Below are positions 47,351 to 55,856 of a stretch of 64,000 nt of DNA, piece by piece; position 1 is the stretch's first letter, and the number at the start of each line of letters is the position of its first letter. The position numbers were made by a program, and so were the translations under genes. The DNA lies in assembly GCF_018917145.1 (NCBI RefSeq), contig NZ_JAHLOD010000015.1, positions 1 through 64,000 on the forward strand, in the 5' to 3' direction. The DNA comes from Clostridium bornimense (lineage in GTDB: Bacteria; Bacillota; Clostridia; Clostridiales; Clostridiaceae). The notes beneath the pieces are model-generated. The model was not told the DNA's origin. It saw nothing but the letters and a program-made list of their open reading frames with translations, and made no database searches.

Positions 47351-47885
47351 TTTAATAGAATACTTTTTACTTGAACAAGATAAAAGGTATTTAAAGGTAC
47401 CAGTATTACTAGACGTTTTTAAGAAAATTGATAAAAGAAGTATAAATAGACAAGATGGATATAAGATAAAAGACATAACTATATTTAATTTAAGAAAAGA
47501 AGAGAGAATTCAATTTATTGATATATTAGATAATCAATTATTTATAGTATCTAAAGATATGAAGAATATACTTGGAAAATATGATGAAGATATTATGTTT
47601 AAAAATATAGTCTTGCTAGATCATGTAGAAAAGAAGCAAGGTAATTATGTTTTGCCAATATTTGAAGAAGTTGATGGTTTAAGTGAGAAATCTATCTTTA
47701 ATATGAATAAGACTATAGTAAAGAAAATAGTTCTTGATGGTAAAAAAGTTCAAGGTAAAAAGATATTTAAAATAAAAGGAGGAGACAAGCCTTTAATTGT
47801 AGTGAGGCTTGATGTTGCAGAGAGTTTACTTAGAAGAGGATTTACAGGAATTAAATTAACACCATTAGAAGTGAGTGAGGGGTGA
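47343..47885 (+). CDS. Imm11/DUF1629-like protein in the VgrG locus
   Basis: 180 residues, soluble. The C-terminal part (KPLIVVRLDVAESLLRRGFTGIKLTPLEV) resembles the end of Imm11/DUF1629-type immunity proteins; the family call is tentative. It starts at TTG inside the end of the VgrG gene, with GGAGG 11 bases before, and its end overlaps the region of the next start. Its place between spike and PAAR-like genes, with no toxin nearby, suggests an adaptor or accessory role rather than immunity. Confidence 0.6.
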   Translation: MNNLIEYFLLEQDKRYLKVPVLLDVFKKIDKRSINRQDGYKIKDITIFNLRKEERIQFIDILDNQLFIVSKDMKNILGKYDEDIMFKNIVLLDHVEKKQGNYVLPIFEEVDGLSEKSIFNMNKTIVKKIVLDGKKVQGKKIFKIKGGDKPLIVVRLDVAESLLRRGFTGIKLTPLEVSEG

Positions 47886-47889
47886 ATAT

Positions 47890-48285
47890 ATGTCTGATAA
47901 TAGTTTTTATATTGTTCGAGGAGCAAAGATGTTTTGCGATAAAGGCACTCATAAAAGAAAAATAAACTTGCCAGTTAGTCATGGAAGTTATGTAAAGGGT
48001 AAGCCTAAAATGAATAGATGTGATGTGGTACCAGAAGAGAATATTAGTTATTTTGGAATATGCAATGGTGAATGCAAAGAAGGAGAGGGAGACATATATT
48101 TAGTAGGGGAAGATGGTAGCACTGTATCAGGAAAAAAGTGTTGTTTTGAAGCATTTGATCTTTGGCAACAGTGTAAAGAAGATGCTTTAGTTGATGGTGA
48201 ACCAGCTATAATTTCAGACTCATACTTAATATGTGCTCATGGAGGAATAATACAATTTGCTACAACAGGTCAAGAGGATGAATAA
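47890..48285 (+). CDS. DUF4280 PAAR-like protein
   Basis: 131 residues. The start YIVRGAKMFCDKG, the repeated Cys/His residues (CNGECKEGEG, CAHGG) and the end DSYLICAHGGIIQFATTGQ are typical of DUF4280, a PAAR-like fold predicted to cap VgrG spikes and bind metal. The ATG follows GAGGGGTGA; an in-frame GTG upstream at 47875 is within the preceding gene. Fits a spike-tip role next to VgrG. Confidence 0.82.
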   Translation: MSDNSFYIVRGAKMFCDKGTHKRKINLPVSHGSYVKGKPKMNRCDVVPEENISYFGICNGECKEGEGDIYLVGEDGSTVSGKKCCFEAFDLWQQCKEDALVDGEPAIISDSYLICAHGGIIQFATTGQEDE

Positions 48286-48300
48286 AGAAGGAGGAATTTT

Positions 48301-48885
48301 ATGAGTGATAATATTGATGAAAAGATACTTGATATTATTAATGCAAAAGAAAGAGTGGAGAGATACAAGAATCTTGAAGAAAATGAAATAAAAATAGGAA
48401 AAGAATATTATATTTTTAAAGAGTTTAAGTTTTATGATAATAAGTTAATTATGTATTTACCTAGTGATTTTTCTGATATGAAATTAGAATTAAGAAAAAT
48501 TAAATATCCCTATGAAGATAGACCGGAGATTATTCGATGCAACAATGATGGTAGCATTTGCTTTACATTAAAAATAATAGACAGTCCATTAAATGAAGAT
48601 AAAGTAGAAACATTAACAAATGGAATGAAAGAGATGATGCAAAGATTAAATCCAGCAAATGTATTCTTTGATATGAAAATTGAAAAAGCTAATGAAAAAA
48701 ATATAGGATATTTTGATTTTAAAACTACTGTGATAGATGGATTTTTATATAATATTATGTTTTTCTTTGAGTTTAAAGGGAAAACTGCTTTCGGAGGATT
48801 TAGTTGTAAATATAGTGATTGTAATGACTGGAGAGATATTGTAATAGAGGTAATTAAGAAAATAAGGGTAATTGAAGAGGAATAA
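48301..48885 (+). CDS. Unassigned protein of the VgrG locus (DcrB/Eag-chaperone-like appearance)
   Basis: 194 residues, soluble, alpha/beta. LIMYLPSDFSDMKLEL followed by strands and an NGMKEMMQRLNP helix is reminiscent of DcrB-like proteins, a fold shared with T6SS effector-loading (Eag) chaperones; this is only a visual resemblance. AAGGAGGAATTTT precedes the ATG. It lies 15 bases after the PAAR-like gene and 3 before the next, so it is in the operon. Confidence 0.6.
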   Translation: MSDNIDEKILDIINAKERVERYKNLEENEIKIGKEYYIFKEFKFYDNKLIMYLPSDFSDMKLELRKIKYPYEDRPEIIRCNNDGSICFTLKIIDSPLNEDKVETLTNGMKEMMQRLNPANVFFDMKIEKANEKNIGYFDFKTTVIDGFLYNIMFFFEFKGKTAFGGFSCKYSDCNDWRDIVIEVIKKIRVIEEE

Positions 48886-48888
48886 GTA

Positions 48889-49521
48889 GTGAATAAAGTT
48901 ATAGGGTATAAGCTAAATAGAGATGAGAGTAGAAAAAAGGTAGAAAAATTTTATCAAGATTACATTAAGAATAAGTGGATAGAAATTTTTGTAGAGCTAG
49001 ATAAGGAATATCAAAAAAATTTAAACGTCATAATTAATGATGTAGTAAGAGATTTTTCGAAAGTATGCCAAAGGGTTATAGAGCTTCAGAAAAGAAATGA
49101 AAAGGGAAAAGTAAAATATATATATTTTTCTTTTTTACGTACAAACATATTAGCAGACAATGGTGATTTTAGAGTAGATATTTATGATGAAAATTGGTTT
49201 TTAGATAATAAACAGTGTAGTGGTAGCATTGATATGTCTTTTGTATTTAAATATCTTTTTAATTTTATAGAGGAAATTAAAAAGAATAGCTTAGAAAATA
49301 AAATAAGTATGTCAGATATAGAACTAGAAAAAATAAAATTAGAAGAAAGTGAGAGGTATAAGATACTAGCAATAGAATACTTAAAAACTATTGTATTAAA
49401 AATGGTAGAAGATGAAAAATACAAACAAATGATAAAGGATGAGAATATTTATATTATTGCTGGTGAATATATGGACGAATGTCAATTAATATATCCTAAA
49501 AATATTGAAGCAGTAGAGTAG
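48889..49521 (+). CDS. Unassigned helical protein of the VgrG locus
   Basis: 210 residues, Lys/Glu-rich, mostly helical, no membrane segment. GTG start after GAGGAATAA, three bases after the previous stop. No family recognised. Lies directly before the toxin-bearing VgrG gene, so a loading or structural role is possible. Confidence 0.6.
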   Translation: MNKVIGYKLNRDESRKKVEKFYQDYIKNKWIEIFVELDKEYQKNLNVIINDVVRDFSKVCQRVIELQKRNEKGKVKYIYFSFLRTNILADNGDFRVDIYDENWFLDNKQCSGSIDMSFVFKYLFNFIEEIKKNSLENKISMSDIELEKIKLEESERYKILAIEYLKTIVLKMVEDEKYKQMIKDENIYIIAGEYMDECQLIYPKNIEAVE

Positions 49522-49578
49522 TAAAAAATTAGATAAAGATATTATCGCAAAGAGCAAAACATAATAAGGAGTGATAGA

Positions 49579-52200
49579 ATGGGTGCAGTTAGTGATATAA
49601 GGGTAAAATCTCCTTATAAGATACTGCAAGTAGAAGATATTACTATTGAGAATAAGCCTAATAATCATGGATACTTATATTTAAAGTGTCTAATAGATGA
49701 TAGTTTTCAATGTAATACAACTATTAATGCCGATTCAGAAGATAAGATATATGTTTATGAAGAAACTGACTATAATAATTTATTGTTTTGTGGAATAATA
49801 AAAACAATAAATACTACTAAGTACGACAATGATTATTATTTAGAAATTGAAGCAATAAGCTTAAGTGGCATGCTAGATACAGAGGTAAAAAGTAGATCAT
49901 TTCAAAATATTGAGATGACATATGAAGAGCTAGTAAAAGAAGTTATTACTGATTATGTACCTTATGATTTTGTATTTTCCGGAGAAAATAACGTGAGGAT
50001 AGGTAAACCTATTTTTCAGTATAAAGAAACAGATTGGGAGTTTTTAAAGCGGATTGCTAGTGAAATAGGAGAAACAATAATTATTAATAGTAGTAATGAA
50101 AAGTTTTTATTTAGTTTTGGAAAAGAATATGCTAAAAGTTATTGTATAGAAGATGATACATATTATAAAGTTGGTAAGGATTTAAAGAGTTTTTATAAAG
50201 CTGGAGGCTATGAAGCAGGTTTTCATGATACCGATTACTTTTATTATGAAATTAATAGGAAAGAAAAATATAATATAGGCGATAAAATAACCTTTAAGAA
50301 TAAGGAGTTATATGTTGAAAGATATAAAGGTATAATAGAAAATGAAGAAATAATATATAAATATCGTTTATGTAGAAAGAATGGAATTTGGGTTACTAAA
50401 AAATATAATGATATGATAGCCGGTGCTTCATTAGAAGGAGAAGTACTAGCTGTTGATGGTGAAAATGTAAAGGTTAAGTTAGATATTGATAAGAAACAAG
50501 AAGAAAAAGGAAATGCATGGTTTAAGTATTCTCCACCTACTGGTAATGTTATGTATTCTATGCCACTAGTAGGCACAAAGGTTGATTTATATTTTCCAGA
50601 TGAAACGATGAATGATCCCATTATTACAAATTGTATAAGAAGTAATGGAGGCAGCTGCGAAAAAACAAGTGATAGTAGTAAAAGATACTTCGGAACAGAA
50701 CACGGTAGTGAGTTAGAAATGACTCCTAATGCCATTAATATAAAGGGAGGCTGTAAGGAAAATCTAAGTATAAGTTTTGACGATAATGTTGGAGTAATAT
50801 TAAGTAGTCCTAAAAAGTTAACATTGAAAGCTGATGAAGAAATAATATTTAATACTCCCAAAGAAGTAAAAATAAAAGGTACAAGTCAGGTATTAGTTTT
50901 AAAACCAGAAAGCAGTAGTGGTATATCAGTAGAAAATGAGTTTCATATATTAGGAGAAAATGTAGTACAAGATGGTCAGATAAGAGAAACTTATGAAAAA
51001 TTTGATGATGAACCTAAGAAAGCAGATCCACCTGAGGAAGAGCCTTTTCAATGGGGAAAATTATTTACAAATGTGTTAGCAGGATTAGCAGTAGTGGCAG
51101 TAGCAACAGTAGCAATAGGATTGGTTATTGGTACAGGGGGAGTAGGACTAGCAATGATGGCAGGTGCTGCTTTATCAGGTACAATTGCTGTAGGAACAAT
51201 GGCGGCATCGGATATAATTAGTGGTAAAGTAAGTAGCATGTCGGACTATGTACTTGGTGCAGCGCGGGAAGCATTTATAGGAGCAATATCGGGAGCAGTT
51301 TTTGGACCAGTTGGTGCTTTAGAAACATTGACAGGTAAGATGTTATTTGGTGGAGCTACAGGAGTCTTTGAAAGTGTCTTGAGACAGTTAATTCAGGATC
51401 ATAAAATAGATATAGGAACACTAATTTTTGATGGAATGATAGGAGCAGCTACAGGAGGTATTTTCCACGGATTAGGAAAGGCTGCAAAAGGTTTAGGAAG
51501 TAAATTTAGCAAAGCATTCCCGGGAATAAGTGATGAATTAAGAAATTGTTTTAGAGCACTAAGTGGAAAATCGAAAGATGATTTAATAGCGCTAGGAAGA
51601 TACATAGATGATATAGTAAATAGATTGAACCCTAAAGGCGTAGCAGTAGATGCCTATGGAGGAAAATATTCACTGCCTAATGATAAAAGTACTTTTGAGG
51701 ACTTTATAAATTATATTGTTGGGCATGGAGATGATTCGGTAGGAAAAGTTAGTGAGACCAGCTATGTGAAGTCAATAGCTGATTTGAAAAATACAAAGAA
51801 TTTTACGAAAAATGCATTGAAGCATATTTTAGAAGGGGAGATAAACAAAAGAGGAAAAGCAGTAGGATTTCATTATGAAGGATTTCCTACAGCAAAAGGC
51901 AAAATAATAGAAGGCACTAAGTCAGTACCTGATGAATTAGGTATTTATACTGGAAGGGTTGAAATAAGTGGCATTGCTAAAACTGCAAATGGAGGAAAGT
52001 CAACATTCTTCCCAGAAAGCTGGACTGCTCAGGATATTGTAGATGGAATCAATGAAGCTTATAATAATAGAATATTTAAAAGTGGAAATGAATTTTATGG
52101 ATATACATCTAAAGGATTGAAAATTAGAATGTATATTGACGTTAATTCTGACAAGATAATTAGTGCATTTCCTGACTTTAGTGTAGGAGGATTAAGATGA
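49579..52200 (+). CDS. VgrG-like spike fused to delivery region and C-terminal EndoU-type nuclease toxin
   Basis: 873 residues. gp27-like region (about 1-270, FQYKETDWEFLKRI), OB fold (about 280-350), beta needle (about 360-465), an acidic/Pro linker (PPEEEPFQWG, about 482-492), a glycine-rich hydrophobic region (about 495-560), a delivery region (about 560-722) ending YIVGHGDDSVG, and a toxin domain (about 730-873). The toxin matches bacterial EndoU nucleases: His749 in LKHILEGEI, His765 in VGFHYEGF, STFFPESW near 808 and GYTSKG near 841. EndoU domains cut RNA. The start follows AAGGAGTG. The DNA for 598-720 recurs at 57799-58175 and 59199-59434. Confidence 0.88.
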   Translation: MGAVSDIRVKSPYKILQVEDITIENKPNNHGYLYLKCLIDDSFQCNTTINADSEDKIYVYEETDYNNLLFCGIIKTINTTKYDNDYYLEIEAISLSGMLDTEVKSRSFQNIEMTYEELVKEVITDYVPYDFVFSGENNVRIGKPIFQYKETDWEFLKRIASEIGETIIINSSNEKFLFSFGKEYAKSYCIEDDTYYKVGKDLKSFYKAGGYEAGFHDTDYFYYEINRKEKYNIGDKITFKNKELYVERYKGIIENEEIIYKYRLCRKNGIWVTKKYNDMIAGASLEGEVLAVDGENVKVKLDIDKKQEEKGNAWFKYSPPTGNVMYSMPLVGTKVDLYFPDETMNDPIITNCIRSNGGSCEKTSDSSKRYFGTEHGSELEMTPNAINIKGGCKENLSISFDDNVGVILSSPKKLTLKADEEIIFNTPKEVKIKGTSQVLVLKPESSSGISVENEFHILGENVVQDGQIRETYEKFDDEPKKADPPEEEPFQWGKLFTNVLAGLAVVAVATVAIGLVIGTGGVGLAMMAGAALSGTIAVGTMAASDIISGKVSSMSDYVLGAAREAFIGAISGAVFGPVGALETLTGKMLFGGATGVFESVLRQLIQDHKIDIGTLIFDGMIGAATGGIFHGLGKAAKGLGSKFSKAFPGISDELRNCFRALSGKSKDDLIALGRYIDDIVNRLNPKGVAVDAYGGKYSLPNDKSTFEDFINYIVGHGDDSVGKVSETSYVKSIADLKNTKNFTKNALKHILEGEINKRGKAVGFHYEGFPTAKGKIIEGTKSVPDELGIYTGRVEISGIAKTANGGKSTFFPESWTAQDIVDGINEAYNNRIFKSGNEFYGYTSKGLKIRMYIDVNSDKIISAFPDFSVGGLR

Positions 52201-52550
52201 AGATAAATTATAAGAAACGATATTTATTTTTGGATGGTAAAAAAGACGATATTTTATTTGAATTCAATAATAAGTATATGTTGATATCAACCTTTTTATC
52301 AGCAGATGTCACACCATTTGAGGATTATGTTAAAGAGGGCTTTGATAAAGTGTTAAGTGGAGAAAGTGACTATGAAGAGCTAAATGGAAATGTGTGTGGT
52401 GTTGAGATTCATAAGGATAAGACGCAGATATATGATAATTTAGCTGAAGATGGTATGGGAAACTGGTGTGAAGTTGACACAAAAGATTTAAGAGAACTTG
52501 TGGACATATGGTGTAAAGAGGTTAAGAAATTTAAAGAGCAACACAAATAA
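52197..52550 (+). CDS. Candidate immunity protein for the EndoU toxin
   Basis: 117 residues, acidic, soluble. It starts inside the toxin stop (ATGA overlap, SD AGGAGG within the toxin end), the usual arrangement for toxin-immunity pairs. No named family recognised. By position it should bind and block the EndoU domain. Confidence 0.75.
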   Translation: MKINYKKRYLFLDGKKDDILFEFNNKYMLISTFLSADVTPFEDYVKEGFDKVLSGESDYEELNGNVCGVEIHKDKTQIYDNLAEDGMGNWCEVDTKDLRELVDIWCKEVKKFKEQHK

Positions 52551-52611
52551 GCCATTAAAGAGATGAAATTTTTTAATAGCTTAATAATGAAATATATAAT
52601 TTTAATGAGGA

Positions 52612-53784
52612 TTATGACATAGGTTCATAGTCCTTATTATCTCTCATAATGGCATAAATAATATGTGTAAGTTTATGAGCTACTGCGCCCACGGCAGTGA
52701 GATGATGCTTACCTTCACTACGCTTTTTGTTATAATAATCATTAAGTGGGCTTTCGTGTAATGTACAAGTTGAAGCACATAGGAATAAAGCTCTTCTGAG
52801 ATAAGGAGAACCACGTTTTGACATTTTATTATTATTAGCTAAGAATTGTCCGGATTGTTTGACAGTTGGATCAATACCAGCATAAGCAACTAAAGCTTTA
52901 GCACTTTTAAACCTAGTTATATCACCAATTTCACTAAGAATAATGGCAGCAGTTACTTTACCTACTCCAGGTATAGATTCAAGATGAGAATCAAATTGAT
53001 TATAATAAAATTCGATTTCCTTGTCTAAGTCTTTAATTTGATTTTCAATAAATAAAACTTGCTTAATTAACTGTTTAAGTTGAAATTTAAAAGCATTCTG
53101 TGCAAATTTTATTCCAAAGGTATTTTGCGCAGATTCCTGAATCTTTTCGGCTTTGGCAAAGCCAAGCTGTCCTCGGCTATGTTCTTTCAAAAAGTCAGCC
53201 AATTTATTAGTATCAAGTTCGAGAAAGTCTTCAGGAGTTTGATATTTTTCTAATAATTTTTTAGAGCTTATGCCCCAAGTGTCAGAAAAAAGTTTTTCAT
53301 ATTCAGGAAATATCTGATCAAGAACAGTAATAATTCTACATTTAAGTTCAGAAACACTATCTACTAAAGAAAGTCTATATCGGCATAATTGTTTTAAAGA
53401 TAGTATTTTTTCGTCTGCTAACTGGGTAGTAGTAAATCTTCCAAATCTGATAACTTCAGCAATTATAAATGAATCTTTAGTGTCATTTTTAGTTTGTCTG
53501 ATATAAAGATTTCTAAAGCTATCAGATTGAATAGGGTTAATTACATTAATAGTGTAGCCCTTTTCTAGTAAAAAAGAATAAAGGGAAAGCCAATAATGTC
53601 CAGTAGCTTCAAGACCAAAGACAACTTCTTGATTTCCTATATTTTTATAAATATGATCCATAAGTTTGTTAGCACCATTATGAGAATTTGTGAATTTTAT
53701 AGATTTACCAATGATAACCCCAGTATCATCAATAATAGTAGCTTCATGATGATTTTTACCAATATCAATTCCTATAATATACAT
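52612..53784 (-). CDS. IS110-family transposase (intact)
   Basis: 390 residues. The N-terminal DEDD domain starts YIIGIDIGKNHHEA, with Glu in FGLEATGHYW and a later TKNDTKDSFIIAE acid pair; the C-terminal Transposase_20 domain has LESIPGVGKVTAAIILSEIG and the catalytic-Ser region KMSKRGSPYLRRALF. The length is normal and no stop interrupts it. AAGGAGTTGG precedes the ATG. Such enzymes act with a bridge RNA made from the element's noncoding end. Confidence 0.93.
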   Translation of the reverse strand: MYIIGIDIGKNHHEATIIDDTGVIIGKSIKFTNSHNGANKLMDHIYKNIGNQEVVFGLEATGHYWLSLYSFLLEKGYTINVINPIQSDSFRNLYIRQTKNDTKDSFIIAEVIRFGRFTTTQLADEKILSLKQLCRYRLSLVDSVSELKCRIITVLDQIFPEYEKLFSDTWGISSKKLLEKYQTPEDFLELDTNKLADFLKEHSRGQLGFAKAEKIQESAQNTFGIKFAQNAFKFQLKQLIKQVLFIENQIKDLDKEIEFYYNQFDSHLESIPGVGKVTAAIILSEIGDITRFKSAKALVAYAGIDPTVKQSGQFLANNNKMSKRGSPYLRRALFLCASTCTLHESPLNDYYNKKRSEGKHHLTAVGAVAHKLTHIIYAIMRDNKDYEPMS

Positions 53785-54095
53785 AACACCAACTCCTTAT
53801 AAAGTTTAGATAGAATCCTCTATACAATGCAAGTTACATCCTGGTTCGACATACGAAGAATTATAAAATTTATAATCTACATCCAGCTTATACGCAATAT
53901 CTCGCAGAGATGAGGTAACAGTCTCAATAACGAGGTCATAATATAAAAATGCCTCAAGGGGGCGTAAGTAAACCTCTATCTATACGAGAATATTGTCTCA
54001 AAATAAGAGGGATTAAACAATATAAACAGAATAATTAACTTAAGATATTATTAGAAAAATAATTTAAGTTTTTGATATGATTGTTGTTTAATCCT
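53785..54095 (-). ncRNA. IS110 noncoding leader, candidate bridge RNA region
   Basis: About 310 bases upstream of the transposase without a gene. On the minus strand it has hairpin-forming blocks, for example CTCATCTCTGCGAGAT and the CGCCCCCTTGAGGC area. Several blocks (CATCCAGCTTAT, AGAGATGAGGT, CTCAAGGGGGCG, CCTCTATCTATACGAG on the plus strand) are conserved in the relict copy at 56860-57070. GGATTAAACAA at 54009 pairs with TTGTTTAATCC at 54084, near the likely element end. In IS110-group elements this end encodes the bridge RNA. Confidence 0.5.
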
Positions 54096-54099
54096 TACT

Positions 54100-54447
54100 A
54101 GCTTATCATACCAGGGGGTAGGTAATCCTAAAATAGATTATAAAAAAGTATTTTTTGATGAATATCCTGATTTAAAGGGAAAGGTAGTAGTTCATCATGG
54201 TATGGAACAACAAGTATTAAGAAAACCTCAGACAAAAGGATTATTTACAGAATTCGAGATGCATTCATTAGAAAATTTAAGGGGGATTCCAAAAGAAATA
54301 AATTCTGATTTACATTTATCTAAAATAAGAAAAGAGTGGAATAGATTTTATAAAGAATTTCCTAATCCGACTAAAGAACAGTTACTAAATAAAAGATTAG
54401 AAATTGATAAAAAATACGGGGATTTATTTAATCCACCACTAAAATAG
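54100..54447 (+). pseudogene. Displaced toxin C-terminal module 1 (HNH/His-His nuclease-like), no start
   Basis: A frame open from about 54076 reads SLSYQGVGNPKIDYKKV, then VVVHHGMEQQVL, SLENLRGIPKEIN and HLSKIRKEWNRFYKEFPNPT, to 54447. The HH...Q...NLRGIP...H..I...W pattern resembles HNH/endonuclease VII-type toxin tips of polymorphic toxins. There is no start codon before an internal ATG (54202) that would lose the His pair, so it is a warhead cut from its carrier. IS110 lies directly upstream. Confidence 0.6.
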
Positions 54448-54459
54448 GAGATGATGAGT

Positions 54460-54948
54460 ATGTATTTATATATGTTAGAACCAGAAGTAGCAGGAGAAAT
54501 AGGAGAAAATACTATATATGACAATTTTGAAGATATAAGATATACAGGCGCTAAGCCAGAAATATCTAAGTTACATTTTATATTTTCAGGATGGTTGGGT
54601 GATGATATCATAGAAAGTACGCCATGTTTTATAGTAACAGAAGAACTAAAGAGAAAGATTGAAGAAAGTAAGCTAGTAGGATATGAATTTCAGAGTGTAG
54701 AAATTTCATTAAGTGATGAATTTATTGAAATGTATCCGGAAAGAGAGTTACCTAAATTTAAAAGGCTGATTCCAAAGGGAAGGGTTGCTATAAAATATGA
54801 AAGTTATACAGAGTGGACAGGAGAAGATTTTAATTTTTCAGATAAATCCTATCTTGTAGTTTCTCAAAAAGCATTAGATATAATTAATGAATTTAATATA
54901 GATAATTGCGATATATATAAATTAAGCCCGAAAGAGGATGCAAAATAA
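54460..54948 (+). CDS. Candidate immunity protein for toxin module 1
   Basis: 162 residues, acidic and soluble, starting MYLYMLEPEVAGEIGENT. It follows the module stop by 12 bases, like other immunity genes here. Three in-frame ATGs occur; GGAG at 54447-54450 best serves the one at 54460. Not a named family I can assign with certainty. The intact frame next to a broken toxin suggests retained protection. Confidence 0.65.
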   Translation: MYLYMLEPEVAGEIGENTIYDNFEDIRYTGAKPEISKLHFIFSGWLGDDIIESTPCFIVTEELKRKIEESKLVGYEFQSVEISLSDEFIEMYPERELPKFKRLIPKGRVAIKYESYTEWTGEDFNFSDKSYLVVSQKALDIINEFNIDNCDIYKLSPKEDAK

Positions 54949-55028
54949 AATATCTGTTAACTGCATAAAGAATAAAAACATAGCAAATTATCTAAATCAA
55001 TCAAGGTGAGAAAAATAAATACTGTATA

Positions 55029-55340
55029 ATTTTAATAATGCAGTGGATAGAGGGCAAAGGGGGAAGAGTGGTAGATAAAATGAAAAAGTAAATTCTAGTT
55101 GATGAAACTAAAAATACTTTCTAAAATTCTTTACCACCTTATCCCCTTTCAACCTAAAGTAAAAGAAAATATCGTTGTAAATGAAATACTGATACTTCAA
55201 TTACAACGGTATTTTTTTTGTTTATGTAAATTACCTAATGTAGAAATTAAAGATGTAGCATGATAAAATTAGATTAACAGATTAAGGAAAATTAAGGGTG
55301 AAAAAGTAGCTACATAACACTAAAAATGGTAAGTAATTAG
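55029..55340 (+). repeat. Long direct repeat between toxin cassettes, copy 1
   Basis: About 310 bases, roughly 85-90 percent identical by eye to 56424-56730. Shared blocks include AGTGGATAGAGGGCAAAGG, GAGTGGTAGATAAA, AAATTCTAGTTGATGAAACT, ATCGTTGTAA and TTATGTAAATTA. It includes the terminator at 55168. Confidence 0.8.
55168..55219 (+). terminator. Terminator inside cassette repeat copy 1
   Basis: AATATCGTTGTAAATGAA pairs with TTCAATTACAACGGTATT (one mismatch, one G-U), followed by TTTTTT. Confidence 0.8.
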
Positions 55341-55382
55341 AAATAGCTGAAAAATAGTGTAAGGTATTGAAAACACTAGATT

Positions 55383-55856
55383 TATAGAAAAGACAGACTC
55401 TGCCCCAAGGGGGATACACAAGCTAAGACTAAGCAAGTTAAAAAAGGACTTCCAGATTGGCTTAAGGAAAGATTTAACCAAGGAAATCAATTTAATAAAG
55501 ACAATAGACCTAGATATGAGTATAATGAAGTAAGAGTAACTAAAGATGGAAGTGAATTTAGAGTAGATTCATATAACAGAAACTCAGAGATAGTGTCAAG
55601 AAAGTTTACACAACTAGGAGAAATTAAGGAAGAAACGGCTATATCTTATCTAAATGAATTAGATAAAAAATATTCGCCAGGAACAGAAATAATTAATGGG
55701 GCCTTTAATCCAAAAGAATTAGGTGGATTAACGTTAGAAGGTCAAATGATATTAGAAATCCCAGTACAAAAATATGATATTCCGGCAAAAGTTTTAGAGA
55801 AGGCAAAAGAATTGCACATAGTAATAAGAGATGTCGAAGGGAAGGTGTATAAGTAG
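55383..55856 (+). pseudogene. Displaced toxin C-terminal module 2, no proper start
   Basis: A frame open from 55380 reads RLCPKGDTQAKTKQVKKGLP, then DWLKERFNQGNQFN, EYNEVRVTKDGSEFRVDSYN, and ends IVIRDVEGKVYK. There is no start before a GTG at 55593 that lacks an SD. The shape (charged linker, compact alpha/beta tip, overlapping downstream gene) is that of a toxin tip of a polymorphic toxin, possibly of restriction-endonuclease-like fold; I cannot name the family surely. Confidence 0.6.

Larger units (their letters stand above)
54949..55382. other. Intergenic spacer holding repeat copy 1
   Basis: No gene. Most of it is the 55029-55340 direct repeat with its terminator; 54949-55028 and 55341-55382 show nothing else. 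Confidence 0.6.

Noticed and set aside
45941-52200. Prophage tail region
   Set aside because: Late-control-D/gp27 homology alone could mean a phage tail, but there is no tape measure, sheath, portal, holin, lysin or integrase, while DUF4280, toxin tips and immunity-like genes are present.
52549-52584. Terminator after the EndoU immunity gene
   Set aside because: TAAGCCATTAAA/TTTAATAGCTTA can pair, but there is no T tract after it and the IS110 end lies here; left unannotated as uncertain.
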